DNA of 64,000 bases from AWTP1-13 sp036280295 (GCA_036280295.1 DASURA010000148.1:6500-70499), one strand, 5' to 3'; shown: positions 16,790-26,347, counted from the stretch's first letter. Made by a program: numbers and translations. The notes: generated by a model not told the origin, from the sequence alone.

Positions 16790-17305
16790 ATGAAGACACG
16801 TGACCTGCACCGCGATGAGCGGCGCCATGACCTGATGAAGTCGCACCTGATCCAGGAGGAGGTGCACGACACCTACCAGACGCGCAAGAAGTACCACGAG
16901 CCCACCGTCTGCGGCCAATGCGATGCCGTCTATCACAAGGGGAGATGGCAGTGGCTGGAGGAAAGCCCGCCAATGTCCCGCGATGATATCTGTCCGGCGT
17001 GTCATCGCATCAACGACAAGTACCCGGCCGGAGAGATGATTCTGTCCGGCACCTTCTTCGCGGCGCACCGCGAGGAGATCATGCATATGGTGCGCAACGA
17101 GGCGGAGGTGGAGACCGCTGAGCACCCTCTGCACCGGATCATGGGGATCGAGGAGCACCCTGAGCAGGTGGTTGTGACAACGACCGATATCCACCTGCCT
17201 CGCCGCATCGGGCATGCAGTTGAGGACTCGTACAAGGGCAAGATGGAGATCCACTTCGACAAGGAGGGCCACTTCGCTCGGATGAAGTGGCATCGCGACG
17301 ACTAG
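16790..17305 (+). CDS. BCAM0308 family zinc-binding protein
   Basis: A 171-residue soluble protein of the BCAM0308 family. It starts MKTRDLHRDERRHDLM and has two CxxC pairs, VCGQCDAVY and ICPACHRI, resembling the N-terminal zinc ribbons of archaeal and eukaryotic Nmd3. The remainder ends HRIMGIEEHPEQ, VVVTTTDIHLPRRIGHAV, and GKMEIHFDKEGHFARMKWHRDD. The namesake lies in the low-oxygen-activated locus of Burkholderia cenocepacia. The Nmd3-like ribbon suggests a ribosome or RNA role, by inference. GAGGAGG precedes the ATG. It follows the GYD gene by 42 bp. Confidence 0.85.
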   Translation: MKTRDLHRDERRHDLMKSHLIQEEVHDTYQTRKKYHEPTVCGQCDAVYHKGRWQWLEESPPMSRDDICPACHRINDKYPAGEMILSGTFFAAHREEIMHMVRNEAEVETAEHPLHRIMGIEEHPEQVVVTTTDIHLPRRIGHAVEDSYKGKMEIHFDKEGHFARMKWHRDD

Positions 17306-17340
17306 AGGCCGGATCGTATTCGCATCCCAGGAATGCTCAC

Positions 17341-18417
17341 ATGCCCATCTGGCAGCTCTCTCCGGTCGATCTTTCCGATCCGAGTTGGGAGGCGAGCTCT
17401 CATCGCGGATCGGCCATTGTGCGCGCCCCAGATGAGAAGACCGCGCGCGAGGTGGCCCAGTCGGCTTTCGGCGTGGCGACAAGGTTCAGACACCAACCCC
17501 GGCTCGTCCCACCCTGGATGCGGGCCGAGCTTGTGTATGCCAGCCATATCGAGGATGAGCGGTTTGACCCCGACGGTCCGAGCGGCGTGCTCGTGCCGAG
17601 CTTCGAAGCGGACCTCGCCGCACACCCCAAGACGCCGGTCCCTGTCGCACACGAAATACGGGCACCGGAGCCGTCTGGGAAGCGAGCGACACGAAACACT
17701 CTCAAGCTCCTGGCCAAGGTCAGGGCAGCCCTGCGCAGCGAGCCGAGCCTGGGCCCGCGGTTCCATCCGAGTGACCTGGAGCTCGGCAGCGATGGCGTGC
17801 TTGTGCTCGGCGGCGAGGTGGAGAGTGTGAAGGCCAAGAAGCTGGCGCTCGAGCGTGTGGCCGCGCTGCCCGGCATTGCCGGCATCGCCGACCGCCTGCA
17901 CGTCAAGCCGGCGACGCATATGACCGACAAGGAGCTCCACGCTCACATGCGCGACCTGCTGATGGAGGAAGCCAGTTTCAAGGACCTCGAGCTCGGCGAG
18001 CTTGAGGCCGGGGCGCGCAAGCTCGTACAGGGTGCTCCCGCCGACGCCCGCGGCAGCATCGACTTTGAGGTCAAGGACGGCATCGTCACGCTGAACGGCC
18101 GTGTACCCACCCTTACCACCAAGCGGCTCGCCGGCGTCATGGCATGGTGGCTACCCGGTGTACGTGACGTCATCGACGGCATTGCCGTCGAGCCACCCGA
18201 GGACGACGGACCCGACATGATCGCCGAGGCCGTCCGCGTCGTCCTCGAGAAGGACCCATTCGTCGACGCCACGCAAGTCCGGGTCGGCGTGCGCAACACC
18301 GTCGTGCGCCTGGACGGTCTCGTGCCCACCGGCGCCGAGCGGGAGGCGGCCGAGCGGGATGCGTGGTGCACCTTTGGCGTCGACAACGTCATCAACGAGA
18401 TCGAGGTCAGGCCCTGA
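17341..18417 (+). CDS. Triple BON-domain protein
   Basis: A 358-residue protein. The N-terminal 130 residues (MPIWQLSPVDLSDPSWEAS) form a non-BON region. Three BON-like repeats follow: about 130-195 (LGSDGVLVLGGEVESVKAKK), 200-290 (VKDGIVTLNGRVPTLTTKRL), and 295-358 (GVRNTVVRLDGLVPTGAERE). There is no signal peptide, unlike OsmY, so it is probably cytosolic. BON domains are thought to contact membranes or small ligands. Start ATG 17341 was preferred over an in-frame upstream ATG (17287) lying in the end of the previous gene. It lies 14 bp before fpg. Confidence 0.82.
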   Translation: MPIWQLSPVDLSDPSWEASSHRGSAIVRAPDEKTAREVAQSAFGVATRFRHQPRLVPPWMRAELVYASHIEDERFDPDGPSGVLVPSFEADLAAHPKTPVPVAHEIRAPEPSGKRATRNTLKLLAKVRAALRSEPSLGPRFHPSDLELGSDGVLVLGGEVESVKAKKLALERVAALPGIAGIADRLHVKPATHMTDKELHAHMRDLLMEEASFKDLELGELEAGARKLVQGAPADARGSIDFEVKDGIVTLNGRVPTLTTKRLAGVMAWWLPGVRDVIDGIAVEPPEDDGPDMIAEAVRVVLEKDPFVDATQVRVGVRNTVVRLDGLVPTGAEREAAERDAWCTFGVDNVINEIEVRP

Positions 18418-18430
18418 GGTTCCGAGTGCC

Positions 18431-19250
18431 ATGCCCGAGCTGCCCGATGTCGAGACCTTCAGACAGCGGCTCGACGATGCTGCCGCCGGCCGGCGGATCA
18501 CCGACGTGAAGGTGCTTGATGCCCGGCTGCTCGACGGCATCTCAGCGCGGGAGCTGGAGCGCCGTCTTGTGGGCCGGCGCATCCGCAGCACACAAAGGCA
18601 TGGCAAGCACCTGATCGCCGAGCTTGATGACCGCAGTGCCCTCGTTCTGCACTTCGGCATGACCGGTACGATCGAGACCTCGGCGGAGGGTGCGGCGACA
18701 CCCCGATACGAGGTGCTGCACGTCGAGCTCGGGAAGGATCGCTGGGCGTCGGTGACCTCACGGCGCAAGCTCGGACACATCTGGTTGACCGGCAACGTCG
18801 CGGCCTTTCTGAGGGATCACAGCCAGGGTCCCGATGTGCTGGCGAAGAGCCTCGACGCCGAGGCTTTCGCAAACGCCCTTGGAAGCAAGCGATCGGCGCT
18901 GAAGTCCGCTCTGATGGACCAGGCGCGCATTGCCGGCGTCGGCAACATCTTATTCGGATGAGATCCTGTTCCAGGCGAAGCTGCATCCGATGACGGTAGT
19001 CGGCGACCTCGACCGAAACCAGCTCGGGAGCCTTTACCAAACGATGGCACAGGTGCTGCGTCAGGCGATCGCGCGGAGCCTGATGGCCGAGGGCCCAGCG
19101 GGCGCCTTTCCGGACGACTGGCTGAGCGGCCACCGGCAACCGGACGGGCGCTGTCCGCGCTGCGGCACGCGTCTGGCCACGCTGCGGAGCGGAGGCCGGA
19201 CGGGCTACTTCTGCCCCCGCTGCCAGCCAAGAGCAGCTGCTCGCCGATGA
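18431..19250 (+). pseudogene. mutM: Formamidopyrimidine-DNA glycosylase gene, frameshifted
   Basis: The first 176 residues are a good Fpg/MutM start: MPELPDVETFRQRL with the catalytic Pro and Glu, RHGKHLIAELDD with the conserved Lys, and LHFGMTGTI. An extra T at 18950-18951 breaks the conserved GVGNIYSDEILFQA, ending the frame at 18961. The remaining sequence continues in another frame through YSDEILFQAKLHP to the zinc finger CPRCGTRLATLRSGGRTGYF followed by CPRC. Removing one T restores a full-length protein of about 272 residues. Either a real loss or an assembly error in a TT run. The enzyme removes 8-oxoguanine. Confidence 0.85.
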
Positions 19251-19272
19251 GCAGGCCGGCGATTGATCAGGC

Positions 19273-20940
19273 TCACGCAAAGGCCATGAGGTTGCGCCCG
19301 CGGGTCGGGTGGCGCAGCTTCCTGAGCGCCGAGGCTTCGATCTGCCGGATGCGCTCGCGGGTCAGGCCGAAGATCTTGCCCACCTCTTCGAGCGTATGCT
19401 CGGCCGTGCCGCCGATACCGAAGCGCAGGCGCAGGATGCGCTGCTCCCGCTCCGTCAACCCGGACAGTGCCTCGGCCACGGATTGTGCCAGCGCATTCGC
19501 CTCCGCAACGGCCTGCGGATTGGGCGCATCTTGGGCCTCGATCAGGTCGCCCAGCGTCGCGTCACCGTCCTCACCGATCGGGATATCGAGCGAAAGCGGC
19601 TCACGGACGAGCGACATCGCCCTCTCGACCCGGGCGGCCGGCATGGCAATGCTCGCCGCGATCTCCTCGGCCTGCGGATTGCGCCCAAGCCTGTGGGAGA
19701 GCTTGCCGCGCTCGCGCAATACCTTGGTCACGCGCTCCGTCATGTGCACGGGGACGCGGATCAGTCGGCCCTGGTCAGCCATCGCCCGCGTGATGGCCTG
19801 CCGGATCCACCACACCGCGTAGGTCGAGACCTTGACGCCGCGTCGATAGTCGTACTTCTCGACGGCGTGCATGAGGCCCAGATTGCCCTCCTGGATCAGA
19901 TCGAGCAGGTCCAGGGAGCTCTTGCCGCGATACCTCTTGGCAATGGAAACGACCAGGGGAAGATGCGCCCTCACCATCTCCTCGCGTGCCTTCTCGACAT
20001 CGCGCTGAGCTTGCCGCACTTGCGCCGCGACTGTGCGGAACTCCTCGATTGGGAGGCCAACGCGCTGGGCAAGGGTCGAGAGCTCCCGGCGCACCTTGGC
20101 GACCTCGATGGCATCATTGCGCTTGGGCGCATCCTGCTGTTCGATCCTGTCAAGCTCCCGATGCTCATGCTCAAGTGCCGCAGCCAGATCGGCGATCCGA
20201 TCCGGGTGCAGCTTGAGGTGGCGGACTTCGCGGGCAATGCGCGTCAGGAGATCGTCCAGTTGGACGCGATCGTGCCTGCCGGGGCGACGGCCACGAGCCA
20301 GCGCGGTCATCCTCTTTTGGCTGAGGGACCTGATCTCCTGAGTAAGCGCGGCAATGCGCTCGAGGCGCCGCATCGTCTCCGGTGGCAGCTTGACCTCTCG
20401 ATCGGCGGAGCCGCTGGGCAGGTTCTGGTCTTCAGTCACGGAGCGCTGCTGCTCCGTTGCAGGATCTGCCAACTGGTCGGCGGCGGCAGCCGACAGGTCA
20501 ATGAGATTGCGGACACCCAGGCGACCCTCGCGCAGCTCGCCGACCCACAGCCCGATCCGGTCGATCAACAGGAGAACCCGGCACAGGCCCTCCACGACAG
20601 CGCGCTGGCCCGCCTCAATGCGCTTGGCCAGCGCCATCTCCTGCGCGCGCGAGAGCAACTCTACGTCGCCCATCTGGCGAAAGTAGAGATCCATCAGATT
20701 GCGGGAGAGCGGGCTGTCGTCGTCCCTGACGGCGCCGTCGGCGCGTGCAGGCGCTTGTACGGCCACGAGTTGCTCCCGTGCCGGGGAATCCACGCCGCCG
20801 TCCAGGCGCGCGAGATCATCGCCAGCGTCGGAGCCTTGCGATGCGTCATCATCCGCACCCAATGCGGTGACGACATCTTGGCACTCGACGCCGGAGCCCT
20901 CGAAATCTTCCTGAAGCCAGTTCTTGGACGACAAAGCCAT
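19273..20940 (-). CDS. RpoD-related sigma-70 factor
   Basis: A 555-residue sigma-70 factor. Region 1.2 is visible as SPLSRNLMDLYFRQMGDVELLSR. A variable acidic/charged segment spans about 130-330. Regions 2.1-2.4 read MVRAHLPLVVSIAKRYRGKS, DLIQEGNLGLMHAVEKYDYR, and STYAVWWIRQAITRAMADQ. Regions 3 and 4 end LTEREQRILRLRFGIGG and LTRERIRQIEASALRKLRHP. It is shorter than the usual alphaproteobacterial RpoD and lacks a typical region 1.1, so it is more likely a second RpoD-like (group 2) factor than the housekeeping one. No FixK-type site lies upstream. Convergent with fpg. Confidence 0.88.
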   Translation of the reverse strand: MALSSKNWLQEDFEGSGVECQDVVTALGADDDASQGSDAGDDLARLDGGVDSPAREQLVAVQAPARADGAVRDDDSPLSRNLMDLYFRQMGDVELLSRAQEMALAKRIEAGQRAVVEGLCRVLLLIDRIGLWVGELREGRLGVRNLIDLSAAAADQLADPATEQQRSVTEDQNLPSGSADREVKLPPETMRRLERIAALTQEIRSLSQKRMTALARGRRPGRHDRVQLDDLLTRIAREVRHLKLHPDRIADLAAALEHEHRELDRIEQQDAPKRNDAIEVAKVRRELSTLAQRVGLPIEEFRTVAAQVRQAQRDVEKAREEMVRAHLPLVVSIAKRYRGKSSLDLLDLIQEGNLGLMHAVEKYDYRRGVKVSTYAVWWIRQAITRAMADQGRLIRVPVHMTERVTKVLRERGKLSHRLGRNPQAEEIAASIAMPAARVERAMSLVREPLSLDIPIGEDGDATLGDLIEAQDAPNPQAVAEANALAQSVAEALSGLTEREQRILRLRFGIGGTAEHTLEEVGKIFGLTRERIRQIEASALRKLRHPTRGRNLMAFA

Positions 20941-21268
20941 CTGTTTCTCGTGATCCTTTGGATACTCAATCGCGCCGAGGCTTCGACTGAGTGAAACAGC
21001 CGATACGCGCGCCCTTCCTTGGGCTTAAGCCTCAAGGGCAAGCACAGCTGTTTGGGATTCTGCGGACGTGCTCTCGCCGGCGCAGGGCGCACAGCGATCA
21101 CGTCTCGTCACTTGAAATGGGGACCGCAGACGGAAGAATCAAGCAGTTTCAAGGCGCGCATGCGCACGGACTGAGTTACGTCAGGGTCCAATGAGGGGCT
21201 TGCACCAGGCGCCGGCCCGCCCCCGACGGGGAGGGACCGGGGCCTTGAGCAACGATGACCGCTGGGTC
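20941..21268. other. Intergenic stretch upstream of the sigma-factor gene
   Basis: These 328 bp separate the start of the sigma-factor gene from the stop of the DUF4167 gene. I recognise no coding sequence, RNA gene, or TTGA-N6-TCAA palindrome. The sigma-gene promoter should lie here, but no clear -35/-10 pair stands out. Confidence 0.4.
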
Positions 21269-21493
21269 TCAGGCGCCCTGTTGCATCAGCCGGAAATAGT
21301 GCTCCGCGTGCTGGTAGTAGCTCTCGGCCTCAATGGGATCCCCTGCCGAGGCCGCGGCCTGCGCCAGGGCAAGATAGCGGTAGCGTCGTTGTTTCCAGTC
21401 TCCCGAAGCCTGCCGCCGATTTTGACCGGTATCGGCGTTGAGCCGGGTCTCGTGCCGCCCTCGGCGGTTGGATTTGTGTCGCTCTGAATTCAT
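21269..21493 (-). CDS. Short DUF4167-type protein
   Basis: A 74-residue basic protein: MNSERHKSNRRGRHETRLNA, then RRYRYLALAQAAASAGDPIE and AESYYQHAEHYFRLMQ. The C-terminal YQHAEHYFRL block is the hallmark of DUF4167, usually found in longer alphaproteobacterial proteins with a nucleic-acid-binding basic N-terminus. This copy is short. GGGAG precedes the ATG. Function unknown. It helps assign the window to Alphaproteobacteria. Confidence 0.75.
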   Translation of the reverse strand: MNSERHKSNRRGRHETRLNADTGQNRRQASGDWKQRRYRYLALAQAAASAGDPIEAESYYQHAEHYFRLMQQGA

Positions 21494-21610
21494 GGATGCT
21501 CTCCCGCCATTCGCATGGCGGCCTCCCGGTTTCGAAGACGGTATGGTGGTATCAACGAGCAAGTGCCGAACGCGTCCCCATCCAGGGCCGCGCCATGCGG
21601 GGTGCGCCTG

Positions 21611-21781
21611 CTAGTTCCAGATGCTCCGCCGATCGATGGAGCCCGAGCGCCACGCCGACGTCGACTTGCACTTGCGGCAGACACGCTCGCCGGCCCATGC
21701 GCTCGGAAACGGCTTCCGGCACAGCAGGCATTTCCTGATCTTGGGATCGGACTTGGTCCGTGTCTCGATGTCGGCGTGCAT
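21611..21781 (-). CDS. Small zinc-ribbon protein
   Basis: A 56-residue protein with one zinc ribbon made of CLLC and CRKC pairs (KIRKCLLCRKPFPSAWAGER, then VCRKCKSTSAW). Proteins of this size and pattern are common, often uncharacterised, in alphaproteobacteria. The start at ATG 21781 (MHADIETRTKSD) was chosen over an in-frame ATG at 21877, which adds an arginine-rich segment. The 169 bp between its start side and the MFS gene hold nothing I recognise. Confidence 0.65.
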   Translation of the reverse strand: MHADIETRTKSDPKIRKCLLCRKPFPSAWAGERVCRKCKSTSAWRSGSIDRRSIWN

Positions 21782-21950
21782 TGGGATGCGTCGCTGCGCG
21801 GCATTTCCACGCTTGGGAGCAGAGCGCCGGTGTGCAACACGCTCGACTGATTGGAAGTGCAGGTGTTCGGCGAACAACGCCGTATCTGCTACTCTTCAGA
21901 TGGGGAGAGACCCCTTGATTATCAAGCTCCGGACCGCGCGGCGAGCGCCA

Positions 21951-23228
21951 TCAGCGCGGCTCCCTCAAAGGCAGTAGGATGATGAAGCCTGCCACAAAGA
22001 ACAGGAGGATGGTGGACATGCCGACACGCTGAGAACGGAAGAGGTCGGTTGCGTACCCCAAGACGAGCGGGCCTGCAAACACCGTCACCTTGCCGGCGAG
22101 CTCGTAGAGGCCGAAAGCCTGCGTCTCCAGCTCCTTTGGCGCCAGGCGCGCCATCAGCGCCCGCCCGGCCGCCTGCGCCGGGCCCACGAAGATGCCGAGC
22201 AGGCAGCCGAAGACGAAGAAGAGCGGTTTAGCCTCGACCAGGACCAGTGCGAGGCCAAGGACGCTCAGGGCGGCCAAGGCAATGAGCACGGTCCTCTTTG
22301 ATCCAATCAGGTCGTCGACCCAGGCAAAGCCTGCCGCGCCGAGGCCCGCCGTGACGTTGAGCGCAATGCCGAAGGTGAGCACTTCCGTGAAACTCATCTG
22401 GAACGTCCCGGCGGCATAGATGCCGCCGAAGGCAAACAGGGTGTTGAGCCCGTTCGTGTAGAACATGGAGGCCAGCAGGAACCGGGCGATGGCGCGATTG
22501 GCCAGCAGCTGCCGCATGGTGGTGGTGAGACCGCGCAGCCCAGTCTGCACGGCGTTGCGGACTGACGTGCCGGTCGGGGGGCGGTCAGGCGTGAACAGGA
22601 AGAGGGGAATCGCGAACAGTGCGAACCACAGGGCAGCGAGGACGCTGGTGGCACGGACGTGCTCGTAGGACTCGCGGGCAAGCCCAAACGGCGGCGGGTC
22701 GGCATTGACGAGTAGGACGAGCGCAAGGACGAGGGACGCCAGGCCGCCGCCATATCCGAGGGCCCAGCCCCAGCCGGACACGCGGCCGATGTATCCGGGC
22801 GGGGTGATGCTGCGCAGCATGGCGTCGTAGAACACCATGGCGAACCCGAAAGACGTGGCGGTCGCGGCGTAGATGACCTGGCCCATCAGGATGTAGGACG
22901 GCGAAGGCTTGACCAGCCACAGGGCCATCGTGCCGACGAACGTCAGGGCAGTGAAGGCGAGCAGCCAAGGCTTGCGGCGGCCGAGGCCGTCCGCGATCGC
23001 GCCCAGCGCCGGGGCACCCAGCACCACGGCCAGCGCGGCGGCGGCGACGCTGTGGCTCCATTGGACGGCGCCATCGACCGGATTGTCGGCGACCGCGCGG
23101 GTGAAATAGACGGAAAAGACGAACGTCGTGACGATCGTGGGAAAGGCCGAGTTGGCCCAATCGTAGAGGCACCACGAAGCGAGCCCCAAGCGGCTCGCTT
23201 CACCGGCGGTCGTGCGCGGATTCGACAT
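21951..23228 (-). CDS. MFS transporter, UMF1/Atg22-like
   Basis: A 425-residue membrane protein with about 12 transmembrane segments. The opening SWCLYDWANSAFPTIVTTFV is diagnostic of the UMF1 (Atg22-like) branch of the major facilitator superfamily, and GAIADGLGRRKPWL is the loop 2-3 motif. The substrate is unknown; yeast Atg22 exports amino acids from the vacuole. Its ATG is 3 bp after the stop of the acyl-CoA synthetase gene, so the two are in one operon with the CapA-like gene. Confidence 0.9.
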   Translation of the reverse strand: MSNPRTTAGEASRLGLASWCLYDWANSAFPTIVTTFVFSVYFTRAVADNPVDGAVQWSHSVAAAALAVVLGAPALGAIADGLGRRKPWLLAFTALTFVGTMALWLVKPSPSYILMGQVIYAATATSFGFAMVFYDAMLRSITPPGYIGRVSGWGWALGYGGGLASLVLALVLLVNADPPPFGLARESYEHVRATSVLAALWFALFAIPLFLFTPDRPPTGTSVRNAVQTGLRGLTTTMRQLLANRAIARFLLASMFYTNGLNTLFAFGGIYAAGTFQMSFTEVLTFGIALNVTAGLGAAGFAWVDDLIGSKRTVLIALAALSVLGLALVLVEAKPLFFVFGCLLGIFVGPAQAAGRALMARLAPKELETQAFGLYELAGKVTVFAGPLVLGYATDLFRSQRVGMSTILLFFVAGFIILLPLREPR

Positions 23229-23231
23229 GGG

Positions 23232-25127
23232 CTAGGGCTCGGCCGCATCAAGCCGGCGCGCATCATCCGGCGACTCGTGTGCTAAGGACTCGCGACCAGC
23301 GGCAAAACCCTTGTGAGCCTCTTTGAGGGTCGCATACATCGCCTCGATCTCGCTAACGTATCTCGCCTCGACGGCCTGGCGTTTGATCTTGAGCGTCGGC
23401 GTCAGCAGGCCCGCCTGAACGGTCCACGGCTCCATGACGAGATGGACGGCGCGCACCTGCGCATGCCTTGGCAAGGCGCCAAGCAAACGGCTGAGTCGGC
23501 GAAGGATCGCTGCGCTGGCCGTGGTGGGAGACTGTGGATTGGCCCCAAGCTCGGATGCCGTAGCCGTCCAACGCTTAGGGTTGAGCGAGATGACGGCCGC
23601 CAGACAAGGGCGGCCCTCGCCGATGACGCAGGCCTGATCGAACAGGGGATCGCGGCGGATCGCGGCTTCGATTGCGCTCGCCATCACCTTCTCGCCGGTC
23701 GACAGGGCAAGCCGCTCGCCGAGCCGTCCCGTGATGAACACCTGGTCGTCGTGAATTTCGGCGACGTCGCCGGTTCTCAGCCAACCATCTCTATCGATCG
23801 CAGCAGCGGTCGCCGCTTCATCCTGCCAATAGCCCTTCATGACCGATGGCGTGCGAACCAGCAGCTCGCCCTGGGGACCAAGCTTGATGTTCAGGCCATG
23901 GAGGGGCTGGCCAACCGAGCCGGGCACGATCTCATTGAGCCGCGTCGCGGTGACGACGGGCGCCGCCTCGGTCAGCCCATACCCTTCCACAAGCGGCAGC
24001 CCCAGGCCGACCAGGAAGCGGGCCGTGTCCGGCGGCAGCGATGCGCCGCCGCTGGCGGCCACCCGCAGCCTGCCGCCGAGAGCGGCAAGCAGACGGGGGG
24101 CGACGAACCTGTCGAGGAGGGGCCACAGCAGGCGCCGGCCCAGGCCGGGCGCAGGCCCTCGAAGTTGGCGTGTTTCGTGGCGCTGCCAGCCGATGTCCGC
24201 CGTCAGCCGCACCAGGGCGCGCTTGAACGAGTTCCGGTCGCTCTCCTGGCGAATCCTCTCCTCGATGCGCTCGTAGATGCGCGGCACCGCCAGGAGAACG
24301 GTCGGGCGGATAATGCCGAGGTCCTCGCGCAGGGTGTCGACCGATCGCGCATAGGCGACCGTCGCTCCTCCCGTCATGGGCAGGTAGTATCCGAGCGTCC
24401 GCTCGAACGCGTGCGCCAGCGGCAGGAACGACAGGAACACGTCGCTGGGCAGAGGCACGATGAACCTCGTTGCCGCCTCGCAGTTCCAGAGGATGGCGAA
24501 GTGGGAGAGCATGACGCCCTTCGGCGGTCCGGTCGTGCCGGAGGTATAGATCAGCGTCGCCGTCGCATCCGCTGCCAGCGCGGGCTCGCGGATCGCCTCG
24601 GTGTCTGATGAGAGGGCATCGGCAAGCGGGGTCAGGGTCGGACTTGCGGATGCATCGGGCGCGTTTGCCGTGCCCGTCTGGCGGACCCACACGTGTCTCA
24701 GCGCCGGGAACCTGGAGGACCAGGGGGCCAGAGCGGCCCACTGCTCGCAGGTATTCAGCACTATGAGCCGCGCGCCCGAGTTGACCAGGATGTGCGACGC
24801 GTTGCTGAGGCTGTCGTGGGAGTAGATCGGCACCGTCATGAGGCCCGAGGCCATCGCCGCTATGTCGAAAGCGACCCAGTCGGTGCCGTTCGGCAGCATG
24901 ATGGCGACCCGATCGCCCTCCTCCAGGGTCGCTCCGCACAGAGCCGCCTGGTAGCGCCGCACGAGCCGGGCCATGTCGCGCCAGCTGTAATCCTGCCACC
25001 GGCGGACAGCGTCGTCCCATTCGCGGTAGGCAATCGCGTCCGGGCTCCTGGCGACCCGCTCGCGGAACAACCCGGGAATCGTCCGGGCGGTGCTGCGGCC
25101 GATGACGTCGGCTCGGGAGAGCTGCAT
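23232..25127 (-). CDS. Long-chain acyl-CoA synthetase (AMP-binding)
   Basis: A 631-residue adenylate-forming enzyme of the FadD15/FAA long-chain type. It has TATLIYTSGTTGPPKGVMLS (P-loop), FLSFLPLAHAFERT, VEGYGLTEAAPVVTATRLNE, and DGWLRTGDVAEIHDDQVFIT followed by GRLGERLALSTGEK in place of the usual GRxKE. It activates fatty acids as acyl-AMP and transfers them to CoA at the membrane face. TGAGGCGC precedes the ATG. It is the middle gene of the operon CapA-like - acyl-CoA synthetase - MFS. A second acyl-activating enzyme is divergently encoded beyond the shared operator. Confidence 0.93.
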   Translation of the reverse strand: MQLSRADVIGRSTARTIPGLFRERVARSPDAIAYREWDDAVRRWQDYSWRDMARLVRRYQAALCGATLEEGDRVAIMLPNGTDWVAFDIAAMASGLMTVPIYSHDSLSNASHILVNSGARLIVLNTCEQWAALAPWSSRFPALRHVWVRQTGTANAPDASASPTLTPLADALSSDTEAIREPALAADATATLIYTSGTTGPPKGVMLSHFAILWNCEAATRFIVPLPSDVFLSFLPLAHAFERTLGYYLPMTGGATVAYARSVDTLREDLGIIRPTVLLAVPRIYERIEERIRQESDRNSFKRALVRLTADIGWQRHETRQLRGPAPGLGRRLLWPLLDRFVAPRLLAALGGRLRVAASGGASLPPDTARFLVGLGLPLVEGYGLTEAAPVVTATRLNEIVPGSVGQPLHGLNIKLGPQGELLVRTPSVMKGYWQDEAATAAAIDRDGWLRTGDVAEIHDDQVFITGRLGERLALSTGEKVMASAIEAAIRRDPLFDQACVIGEGRPCLAAVISLNPKRWTATASELGANPQSPTTASAAILRRLSRLLGALPRHAQVRAVHLVMEPWTVQAGLLTPTLKIKRQAVEARYVSEIEAMYATLKEAHKGFAAGRESLAHESPDDARRLDAAEP

Positions 25128-25136
25128 TTGTGCGCC

Positions 25137-26237
25137 TCAAGCTCGCACGAGCTTCAACACATGGTCGGGCCCGATGCTAATGCACGTGCCGAATCTCTTC
25201 CCCTCTCGGTTCAAGGTGTCGGTGAGCCAGCTTGCATCGGCGGGCGATGCACGGTGGAGGCGCATGTTGCGGACTTGCAGAGGCACCATGTCGAGGCCGA
25301 CAAGCGTGCCGTCCGCACAGCGCACCATCGGGAAATACATGAGCACCAGATCGTCGCGGAATTCCTCGTAGCCGGTGATGCCCTCGTAGTCGTCGATGAA
25401 GTCTCCGCAGCCATAGAGAATGAGCTTCTGCCGATAGACCTCGATGCCCTTGACGTGATGCGAGGAGTGGCCGTGGACCACGTCGGCTGCGCCGCTGTCG
25501 ATCAGACGATGCACAAAGGCAACCTCCTCATCCGGGATGTCATAGCCCCAATTGGGACCCCAATGGATCGAGAGGATGACAATATCGCCCGGTTGCCTGG
25601 CAGCTTGGACTACCTCGGCAATGCTCTGTGCGCACGCTTCCGAGAGTCTTGGCAGCAGGTTAACGCCAGGTTTGTGCGCAGCAGCGGCCCAGCTGCAGGG
25701 AACCCCGCTCGTCGGTGACGCAAAGGCGTAGACGAGCACGCGAGCCTTGCCCGCAACCGAAAGAATCGCGGGGGCTGCCGCGGAGGTCTGATGGCGGCCG
25801 GCGCCGGCGCAGCGCACGCCCGCCTGCTCCAGTGTGGTGAGGGTTTCAATAAGGCCAGGGGGCCCCCAATCGAGGACGTGGTTGTTGGCCAGAACGCAGC
25901 AGTCAATGCCGGCCTCCGTGATCGCGCCAACGTTGGCAGGGCTCATCTTGTAGTTGATGCCCTTCGGCTCCGGCTCGGTGCTTTGCGTGACGGCGGTCTC
26001 GAGATTGACGATGCGGGCATCCGGCCTCCTGCGCTCGAGCTCGGCCAAGGCATCGCCCCAGATGTCGCCGAAGGCCAGCGGACTCGCGATCGGGCCGTTG
26101 GCACGCTCGGCGAGTTCCACGTAGTCGTATGCAGACTTGACGTAGCTCTCGTAGAGCCGGGGGTCACCCGGGTGCGGGAGCACCTGATCGATGCCCCGCC
26201 CGGTCATGACGTCGCCCGCGAGGAACAGACTGATCAC
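25137..26237 (-). CDS. CapA/PgsA-family metallophosphatase-like protein
   Basis: A 366-residue protein of the PGA_cap family. Signatures are LAGDVMTGRGIDQVLP at the N-terminus, IVNLETAVT, CVLANNHVLDWG, ILSIHWGPNWG, and VHGHSSHHVKGIEVYRQKLI followed by LYGCGDFIDDY. PgsA/CapA helps assemble poly-gamma-glutamate, but many members stand outside capsule loci and have no known substrate. No pgsB or pgsC is present. It lacks a signal peptide or anchor. The start is GTG 26237 without a strong ribosome site. It leads an operon with an acyl-CoA synthetase and an MFS transporter. Confidence 0.88.
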   Translation of the reverse strand: MISLFLAGDVMTGRGIDQVLPHPGDPRLYESYVKSAYDYVELAERANGPIASPLAFGDIWGDALAELERRRPDARIVNLETAVTQSTEPEPKGINYKMSPANVGAITEAGIDCCVLANNHVLDWGPPGLIETLTTLEQAGVRCAGAGRHQTSAAAPAILSVAGKARVLVYAFASPTSGVPCSWAAAAHKPGVNLLPRLSEACAQSIAEVVQAARQPGDIVILSIHWGPNWGYDIPDEEVAFVHRLIDSGAADVVHGHSSHHVKGIEVYRQKLILYGCGDFIDDYEGITGYEEFRDDLVLMYFPMVRCADGTLVGLDMVPLQVRNMRLHRASPADASWLTDTLNREGKRFGTCISIGPDHVLKLVRA

Positions 26238-26333
26238 GTCGGCACGCCGCTGCAGCTTTCGCTATGGCGCCTCGCCCGCGTCCGTTGGGGCGGACTGGCA
26301 CAAACCACAGTGACTGCTCGCCTGTTACCGGCT

Positions 26334-26347
26334 TTGACGTTGATCAA
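26334..26347. promoter_or_regulatory. FixK/FNR-type operator between two acyl-activating operons
   Basis: TTGACGTTGATCAA is an exact TTGA-N6-TCAA palindrome. It is centred 103 bp before the CapA-like start and 115 bp before the ACP-ligase-acyltransferase start, so it could serve both directions. Confidence 0.75.

Noticed and set aside
19264..19277. TTGATCAGGCTCAC as a further FixK-type site
   Set aside because: The right half lacks the final A of TCAA, and the position is at the 3' ends of two convergent genes, where no promoter is expected.
19309..20994. A 561-codon open frame on the plus strand
   Set aside because: It is fully antisense to the sigma-factor gene, has no recognisable domains and no ribosome site. 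The sigma factor has all conserved regions.
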